Part shown: positions 6,009 to 10,108 of the stretch, in pieces
Position numbering within the stretch: position 1 is the stretch's first letter
Layout of the letters: every line of letters begins with the position of its first letter
NCBI GenBank assembly: GCA_910580105.1
Contig: CAJTWN010000027.1
Span: forward strand, 1-10,108
Source of the DNA: an uncultured Clostridia bacterium
GTDB taxonomy: Bacteria; Bacillota; Clostridia; Monoglobales; Monoglobaceae
DNA: 10,108 bases
Reading direction: 5' to 3'
Program-made: the position numbers and the translations under genes
Notes under the pieces: model-generated
What the model was told of the DNA's origin: nothing
Database searches by the model: none
What the model saw: only the letters and a program-made list of their open reading frames with translations

Positions 6009-8402
6009 TTATATATTGTATTCAAGAAAATCCACCGGCTGCATTCCGGAATCCCACAGCATCACCTTAACTGTGTCGCCGGATTGCAGGCCTTCACCCC
6101 GAAACTGGGCATTGCTGCCCGATGCAAAGGTTTGATGAAAGACTTTGGCATCGGTCATAACGCCCTTCTGATAAACTGCAAAGATTAAATAGCCATCTTC
6201 CATTGCTTCTCCGGTTTCATTGACCAGTGTAGTTTCTATATTCAGCTGTGCAGAATTATCAATTCTCGTGTTTTTCAAATATACAGCGCCGCTGAATTTC
6301 AATATACCATTTTCAACAATCCAATGGCGAAAGTCACTGGAACGCATATCCGGCTGATAGTTCAAAAGCGTTTCCAGATTTTGATTCATCAAACCGGCCA
6401 TAGCATCCAGTGTATCTGTTTTTGCTGCATGCGTGGTAGAATAAGCCGTTGCGTGATAGTTGTTGTCCAATATAAGACCGGACCGCACCACAGGAAGAAT
6501 CGGATCAAAAGAAGACGTCGAAACGGCCTCCAATGTTCCGTTATAATAACAGTTGGCAATGACCGTATTTCCATTCGCTTCAGCAGAAGATGTAATTCCC
6601 CCCGGGCTGACGCCTTTGACATCTGCAAGGCAGATGCAGTTCAAAATCCTGCCCTGGGCACGCAGAGAACGGGCAATGCCGCCGGCATAAGAGGTATTGT
6701 TGATTCGTCCGGTGACAATCAGGTTCATAATGGTGCCGTTGGTATATGGGAATACGGACTGGTCTGTACCCTTGATATTGATATTAATGGTATGGCCCCC
6801 ACCGTCATAAACACCTTTAAAGACTGCGGATTTCCCGGCACCGTTGTATGCCGGACACTGACTCATATCCAAATCGGCAGTTTGTTTAAAATACCGGTTT
6901 TCATAAGCAGCACCGCCGAGCATTTTATTGGTAAAGAGCAGGAAATCTTCTTCCGAACTGATTCGGTAAGGATCCTCCCGGCTGCCACTCCCCTCCAATG
7001 AACGCAGGGAATTTTCATAGAGAATGGGGAGATTTTCGCTCATCCACTGCACACGGGCTTCGCAGTAGTCGGACAGCGCCTTAAGCTCCGCTTCCACCGA
7101 ACCCTTACTGGGCTGATTGAGCGGCTGACTTGTCGAACCGGCATTTGCGTTAAGATCCCATTTTTCATAATTTCTGGAATCAGCAACCAAATCTGAGAGT
7201 TGGGAGATCATTGCTTCTTTTCCATCAACCGATTTGTAGGTATTTTCAAATATTGGTTTGATTTCTGCAAACCGTTCCATAACGCGTTCCATGAACACCC
7301 GGTCTGTCATAAGATTATTGAAATATGCGCTGTTGTTCTGCTGAAGAATCCATCCGGTAGGTCTGGGCTTTGAACCATATCTTGTACCGGCATTTCCAAG
7401 GGCAAGGTCAAAATCCCACAGCGGCCCGAATACAGCTGGTTCTCCGGGCGCTTTAAAGATATAGGTGCTGCTGACGAGGGCATCAACATTTTTACATAAC
7501 TCCACCGCCAGGAAATAATCCACCAGCGAGTCCAGGGTAATGTATTCATCGTATCTTTTTCCGAGAGAATTGCGGAAGTCACCGGATTCGGCCGCCTCTT
7601 CAAATTCATCCATATACTGAATGATATACTTGCCTTCGGCGGAGGTGACGAATGTATTGATATTATTTTTTATATCAACCACAAATTCATTGCCTTCGCT
7701 GTCCTCTTCCGGGCCTTTTACCCCATATAGTGTTCCTCTGGCAGTTGCAAAATGAAGATCATCGTTTGCAAGTTTTGAAGCAGTATCCTTTTCAATTAAA
7801 TAGCCTGTATCGCCAACCTCAACACGGTTATCACCTACCTCCACCTTTTCAATAAGCTGATATGTACCGTTATACTGGCCGTTGAGAATCAGTTCCACAT
7901 AAACCGATTTGCAGGTATAAGGCATTCCCATCTGCTCGGCAACTGCATAGGTGAGTTTGTTTCTGATCATGGTACGATCTGCATAGTTGGCCAGCAATAC
8001 CCATGTTCTGGATTCTCCCATACCAAACAGGTTGGGCTTGGTTCCCTTCGGGAACTTTATCTGGTACGGTTTTTTGGGAAATCCCCAAGTGGAATTTCCC
8101 CGGCCTTTGATTTCCATATTCTCTTCATAAAAGCCCTCTGCCAAACCATATTCAGATACATAGCCTTCGGGTATAATGAGTTTCACCGTTGCTTTACATT
8201 TGTTATCTTTGTTTCCATGGAGAAAAGAAAGCGAATAGCCTTCATTCAATTGAACATCCAAAATCGGAAGTGTATCTCCGATTCCGTACGGTTCCCCGAT
8301 TCCCGCTGCCCGGACGGAAAGGGATACCAGCAGGCAGAATACAAAAAAGAATACGACCGAACAACCGGCCAAGCATATTTTTTTCAATTGACGTACGGAC
8401 AT
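6009..8402 (-). CDS. Secreted CotH-family kinase with GLUG-like repeat region
   Basis: This 797-aa exported protein starts with a signal peptide: basic MSVRQLKK, a long hydrophobic core (about 9-30), and a likely cleavage after RAA near residue 33. The CotH kinase domain spans about 45-460: KGRGNSTW (99-106) with KKPYQIKFPKG, VLLANYADRTMIRNKL (135-150), VYVELILNGQYNGTYQLIEK (167-186), and the acidic motif GPLWDFDLALGN (326-337), whose Asp residues 330 and 332 are probable metal ligands. CotH proteins are atypical kinases that phosphorylate serines of spore coat proteins in Bacillus. Residues about 470-700 form a beta-rich region starting GSGSREDPYRISSEEDF and containing GLUG-like turns (AVFKGVYDGGGHTIN, 526-540). 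The C-terminal 90 residues look like an immunoglobulin-like domain ending VKVMLWDS. GAGGAA at 8408-8413 supports the start. Substrate unknown; the collagen-like protein beyond the tRNA genes is a candidate. Confidence 0.9.
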   Translation of the reverse strand: MSVRQLKKICLAGCSVVFFFVFCLLVSLSVRAAGIGEPYGIGDTLPILDVQLNEGYSLSFLHGNKDNKCKATVKLIIPEGYVSEYGLAEGFYEENMEIKGRGNSTWGFPKKPYQIKFPKGTKPNLFGMGESRTWVLLANYADRTMIRNKLTYAVAEQMGMPYTCKSVYVELILNGQYNGTYQLIEKVEVGDNRVEVGDTGYLIEKDTASKLANDDLHFATARGTLYGVKGPEEDSEGNEFVVDIKNNINTFVTSAEGKYIIQYMDEFEEAAESGDFRNSLGKRYDEYITLDSLVDYFLAVELCKNVDALVSSTYIFKAPGEPAVFGPLWDFDLALGNAGTRYGSKPRPTGWILQQNNSAYFNNLMTDRVFMERVMERFAEIKPIFENTYKSVDGKEAMISQLSDLVADSRNYEKWDLNANAGSTSQPLNQPSKGSVEAELKALSDYCEARVQWMSENLPILYENSLRSLEGSGSREDPYRISSEEDFLLFTNKMLGGAAYENRYFKQTADLDMSQCPAYNGAGKSAVFKGVYDGGGHTININIKGTDQSVFPYTNGTIMNLIVTGRINNTSYAGGIARSLRAQGRILNCICLADVKGVSPGGITSSAEANGNTVIANCYYNGTLEAVSTSSFDPILPVVRSGLILDNNYHATAYSTTHAAKTDTLDAMAGLMNQNLETLLNYQPDMRSSDFRHWIVENGILKFSGAVYLKNTRIDNSAQLNIETTLVNETGEAMEDGYLIFAVYQKGVMTDAKVFHQTFASGSNAQFRGEGLQSGDTVKVMLWDSGMQPVDFLEYNI

Positions 8403-8432
8403 AAGGATTCCTCATTTCTATAATCAATATTT

Positions 8433-8461
8433 TTTATAGCATCTGGTACGGAAAATTTCAG
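8433..8461 (-). promoter_or_regulatory. Candidate promoter of the CotH-family gene
   Basis: On the minus strand CTGAAA (complement of 8456-8461, four of six -35 bases) and TATAAA (complement of 8433-8438, five of six -10 bases) are 17 bp apart, and the -10 ends about 30 bp before the start codon. I saw no clear mother-cell sigma-E or sigma-K element here. Confidence 0.45.
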
Positions 8462-8583
8462 TTATAGAAAATTTTTCAAACCTATGTATATTCCAACTGC
8501 GAGGCAGAGGATATTTTCGCCCATTTGCTTCAAATCAGGTACCCGCCATCTAAATATGGCAGGAACTTCTTTTCAAGGTTATC
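8457..8583. repeat. Dispersed structured intergenic repeat, copy B
   Basis: Second copy of the element at 4304-4430, same strand orientation. Here the stems are CAGTT (8459-8463)/AACTG (8495-8499), CTGC/GCAG (8497-8507), ATTTG/CAAAT (8523-8535) and GCCAT/ATGGC (8545-8560). Several pairs change on both sides relative to copy A while staying paired. In this copy the plus strand faces a stretch with no gene, and the nearby CotH gene reads away on the other strand. That argues against a cis-regulator tied to one gene orientation and for a mobile or REP-like element. Confidence 0.7.
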
Positions 8584-8784
8584 TTAGCACAGAAAAAGAA
8601 CCGCGTCAATTTGCAAAATTGCTCTCTTTTTTGTCCCAGTGATATTATCTTGCCGGGAAACTTCAAAGGACGGTGTCCTCCGCGCCCGGTCATCACAGTA
8701 CTACAAAAAATGGATTTCTGGTATAATCAAAAATCGGAGCCGGCAAAGGGTGCACTGATACGGCGGATAAAAGAAATAATATTT
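8584..8784. other. Non-coding stretch with a lone extended -10 promoter motif
   Basis: No supported gene is seen here. A 74-codon open frame from a TTG at 8611 lacks a ribosome binding site and resembles no family I know. The only clear signal is TGGTATAAT at 8719-8727 on the plus strand, an exact extended -10 (TGNTATAAT) without a recognisable -35. It could drive a short transcript toward 8880, antisense to the tRNA terminators, or be chance. Confidence 0.3.
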
Positions 8785-8830
8785 AATACACTTTTACAAA
8801 ATGCAGGTGTGTATTTTGCAATGGCGAAGA
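8785..8830 (-). other. Possible remnant of a terminator and tRNA 3' end
   Basis: AATACAC (8785-8791) pairs with GTGTATT (8809-8815), and this is followed by gcaatggcgaagaa (8818-8831). The arrangement mirrors the intact terminator arms AATACAC/GTGTATT (8904-8910 and 8928-8934) followed by gcaatggcggagaagg (8938-8953), which is the end of the tRNA-Ser(GCT) gene including its CCA. It may be a decayed duplicate left by recombination or a lost tRNA gene; it may also simply be a third terminator. Confidence 0.35.
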
Positions 8831-8842
8831 AATAAAAACATA

Positions 8843-8880
8843 ATACAATTCTCTGTTTCTTTAGAAACAGAGAATTGTAT
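8843..8880 (-). terminator. Second, distal terminator-like hairpin of the tRNA-Ser unit
   Basis: A perfect 18-bp stem (8843-8860 with 8863-8880) closes a TT loop, one of the strongest palindromes in the window. On the minus strand it is followed by a moderately T-rich run (complement of 8826-8842). Its position 22 bp beyond the first terminator suggests a tandem back-up terminator. It could equally be a free palindrome. Confidence 0.5.
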
Positions 8881-8890
8881 AAATGACAGA

Positions 8891-8936
8891 AAACAAAAAA
8901 ATAAATACACTTTTGATTTTAACAAAAGTGTATTTA
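8891..8936 (-). terminator. Rho-independent terminator of the tRNA-Ser unit
   Basis: A 14-bp A/T-rich stem (8902-8915 with 8923-8936) has a 7-base loop. On the minus strand it is followed by a run of T residues (complement of 8891-8901). It begins 6 bp after the 3' end of tRNA-Ser(GCT), as expected for a short tRNA operon. Confidence 0.85.
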
Positions 8937-8941
8937 AGCAA

Positions 8942-9033
8942 TGGCGGAGAAGGAGAGATTTGAACTCTCGCGCCGGTTTCCCGACCTACACCCTTAGCAG
9001 GGGCGCCTCTTCGGCCAACTTGAGTACTTCTCC
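8942..9033 (-). tRNA. tRNA-Ser (anticodon GCT)
   Basis: This 92-nt tRNA reads AGC/AGU serine codons. The acceptor stem pairs GGAGAAG (5', complement of 9027-9033) with CTTCTCC, followed by discriminator G and an encoded CCA (complement of 8942-8944). The anticodon GCT is the complement of 8996-8998 in the loop CTGCTAA. The T-arm loop GTTCAAATC and a long variable arm (GTAGGTCGGGAAACCGGC) mark a class II tRNA, as serine requires. It lies 22 bp after tRNA-Ser(TGA) in the same transcript. Confidence 0.96.
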
Positions 9034-9055
9034 GAATTTGAATATAAAATTGTAA

Positions 9056-9142
9056 TGGCGGAGAGGCAGAGATTCGAACTCTGGGTGCTTTCGCATCACT
9101 AGTTTTCAAGACTAGCTCCTTAAACCGCTCGGACACCTCTCC
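9056..9142 (-). tRNA. tRNA-Ser (anticodon TGA)
   Basis: This 87-nt tRNA reads UCN serine codons, chiefly UCA. The acceptor stem pairs GGAGAGG (complement of 9136-9142) with CCTCTCC, followed by G and an encoded CCA (complement of 9056-9058). The anticodon TGA is the complement of 9106-9108 in the loop CTTGAAA, closed by CTAGT/ACTAG. A long variable arm with the hairpin TGCGAAAGCA and the T-loop GTTCGAATC complete a class II tRNA. It is the first gene of the two-tRNA unit. Confidence 0.97.
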
Positions 9143-9177
9143 GTACAAATGCCTCACACCTCATGTGCGACTTTTGA

Positions 9178-9206
9178 ATTATAGCATACATCCCTTTTTT
9201 TGTCAA
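9178..9206 (-). promoter_or_regulatory. Consensus sigma-A promoter of the tRNA-Ser unit
   Basis: On the minus strand TTGACA (complement of 9201-9206) and TATAAT (complement of 9178-9183) are both perfect and separated by exactly 17 bp, 35 bp upstream of tRNA-Ser(TGA). Such a fully consensus promoter is expected for strongly and constitutively expressed stable RNA genes. Confidence 0.95.
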
Positions 9207-9244
9207 CCCTTTTCCCACAATTTTTTGCCTGTCTTTGAATTGGT

Positions 9245-9272
9245 ACACGCCTTTTCCTTTCTGCATATGATA
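9245..9272 (+). promoter_or_regulatory. Candidate sigma-K (mother-cell) promoter of the collagen-like gene
   Basis: CATATGATA (9264-9272) is an exact match to the CATANNNTA -10 element of late mother-cell sigma-K promoters, and an AC dinucleotide at 9245-9246 lies 17 bp upstream as the short -35. The motif also resembles the sigma-E -10. A sigma-A reading is poor because no acceptable -35 sits 16-18 bp before TATGAT. The transcript would start near 9280, giving a leader of about 40 nt. The call rests on a short motif and on the spore-surface character of the product. Confidence 0.5.
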
Positions 9273-9321
9273 GTATGACAGATTCTATTCTGTTCTATAC
9301 AAAATGAAAGGAAGTTATTAT

Positions 9322-10108
9322 ATGAAATACTATTGTCCAAACCACCCATCGGATGACTTAAACGCACGGTCTTGTCACAAACCCTGTCCGCCGCCTTGCC
9401 CTGGTTCTTGCCCACCACCATGTCCTTGTCCGCCTTCCTGCACCGGAATTGTCTGTCCCACCGGGGCAACCGGCGCAACTGGTGCGACCGGTGCAACCGG
9501 GCCGCGGGGAATTACCGGCGCAACCGGGCCGCAAGGTATACAGGGCATACAGGGTATTCAAGGTAAACCTGGCCCCACTGGTCCAACCGGCCCTACAGGC
9601 GTTACTGGTCCGACAGGACCCACTGGTCCTTCCGGCGCTACAGGTGTTACTGGCCCTACAGGTCCTACCGGTCCTTCAGGCGCTACTGGCGCAACTGGTC
9701 CATCAGGACCCACCGGCCCTTCCGGCGCTACTGGCCCGACAGGTCCTACCGGTCCTTCCGGCGCTACTGGCGTAACCGGTCCGACAGGTCCCACCGGCCC
9801 TTCCGGCGCTACTGGCCCGACAGGTCCAACCGGCCCTTCCGGTGCTACTGGCGTAACCGGTCCATCAGGTCCTACCGGCCCTACAGGCGTAACTGGCCCG
9901 ACAGGACCCACTGGCCCTTCCGGCGCTACTGGCGTAACCGGTCCGACAGGTCCAACCGGCCCTTCCGGTGCTACTGGCGCAACTGGTCCGACAGGTCCAA
10001 CCGGCCCTACAGGTCCCACCGGTCCTTCCGGCGCTACAGGCGTTACTGGCCCGACAGGTCCCACCGGTCCTTCCGGCGCTACAGGCGTTACTGGCCCGAC
10101 AGGTCCCA
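9322..10108 (+). CDS. Collagen-like (Gly-X-Y) protein, probable spore or cell-surface filament; 3' end outside window
   Basis: The first 262 codons are present and the frame is open to the window edge. The ATG at 9322 follows AAAGGAAG (9307-9314). Residues 1-47 form a Cys/Pro-rich head with nine cysteines (5, 18, 22, 26, 30, 34, 36, 40, 45), without a signal peptide. From Gly48 there are at least 71 uninterrupted Gly-X-Y triplets. The first include GPR, GPQ, three GIQ and GKP; the rest are built from GPT, GPS, GAT and GVT, mainly as 15-residue GPTGPTGPSGATGVT and 12-residue GPTGPTGPSGAT units. X is mostly Pro, Ala or Val and Y almost always Thr or Ser, as in BclA-like exosporium proteins, whose GPT tracts are O-glycosylated. 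It should form a triple helix assembled from the mother cell onto the spore. The C-terminal domain, which usually decides the subfamily, is not visible. Confidence 0.92.
   Translation, partial: MKYYCPNHPSDDLNARSCHKPCPPPCPGSCPPPCPCPPSCTGIVCPTGATGATGATGATGPRGITGATGPQGIQGIQGIQGKPGPTGPTGPTGVTGPTGPTGPSGATGVTGPTGPTGPSGATGATGPSGPTGPSGATGPTGPTGPSGATGVTGPTGPTGPSGATGPTGPTGPSGATGVTGPSGPTGPTGVTGPTGPTGPSGATGVTGPTGPTGPSGATGATGPTGPTGPTGPTGPSGATGVTGPTGPTGPSGATGVTGPTGP
9583..10108 (+). repeat. 36/45-bp tandem repeats encoding GPT/GPS/GAT/GVT blocks
   Basis: The coding DNA of the collagen-like region is a GC-rich tandem array of 9-bp triplet blocks organised in 36- and 45-bp units, with third-position variation (ggt/ggc/gga, aca/acc/act) between units. 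Protein-level identity with synonymous differences points to purifying selection as well as slippage. Repeat number is likely to vary between strains, and short-read assemblies may miscount it. Confidence 0.85.

Noticed and set aside
6324..7001. Open frame of 225 codons on the plus strand
   Set aside because: Antisense to the CotH-family gene, without start signals or family resemblance.
8611..8835. Small open frame of 74 codons on the plus strand
   Set aside because: TTG start, no ribosome binding site, no recognisable domain, and it runs across the terminator-like structures of the tRNA unit.
9558..10064. Open frame of 168 codons on the minus strand encoding GPV/GPE/APV triplets
   Set aside because: Any Gly-X-Y repeat rich in GGN/CCN/ACN codons reads as a repeat on the other strand too. 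The plus frame has a ribosome binding site, a non-repetitive Cys-rich start and perfect Gly-X-Y phase; the minus frame has none of these.
9583..10108. CRISPR-like array of short repeats
   Set aside because: Repeats are contiguous 36/45-bp coding units without unique spacers, and they translate into collagen triplets.

Overview
The window looks like chromosomal DNA of an endospore-forming Bacillota, most likely a gut-type clostridium near Oscillospiraceae/Ruminococcaceae. This is inference from moderate GC content, strong AAGGAGG-like ribosome binding sites, sigma-A promoters, a secreted CotH-family kinase, a GPT-rich collagen-like protein typical of spore surfaces, and palindrome-rich intergenic repeats. 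No 16S rRNA or other phylogenetic marker is present.

Layout, left to right. 1-480 is a non-coding block of repeats: two 62-bp direct copies and several strong hairpins. 490-3309 (minus) is a xylose catabolic operon with xylA (isomerase) first and xylB (xylulokinase) second. Divergent from it is an AraC-family regulator (3468-4298, plus), with an imperfect palindrome in the shared promoter region. Next, on the same strand, is a leaderless GH30 glycoside hydrolase (4496-5815). A bidirectional terminator (5858-5904) separates it from a convergent 797-aa secreted CotH kinase with a GLUG-like beta-repeat region (6009-8402, minus). 8403-8941 is non-coding and holds a second copy of a structured repeat also found upstream of the GH30 gene, a stray promoter-like site, and terminators. 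8942-9142 (minus) carries two tRNA-Ser genes (GCT and TGA) behind a perfect TTGACA-17-TATAAT promoter. From 9322 (plus) to the window end runs the start of a collagen-like protein: a Cys/Pro-rich head, then at least 71 uninterrupted Gly-X-Y triplets.

How the parts fit. The GH30 enzyme probably releases a sugar, plausibly xylose, from an imported glycoside. XylA converts xylose to xylulose and XylB phosphorylates it into the pentose phosphate pathway, with the AraC-type protein as likely local regulator. No sugar transporter lies inside the window. The right half is a spore- or surface-related neighbourhood: a CotH-type kinase and a collagen-like protein whose upstream region contains an exact match to the CATANNNTA -10 element of the late mother-cell factor sigma-K. 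The main candidates for something undescribed are the CotH/collagen pairing and the twice-present structured repeat with apparently compensating base changes.
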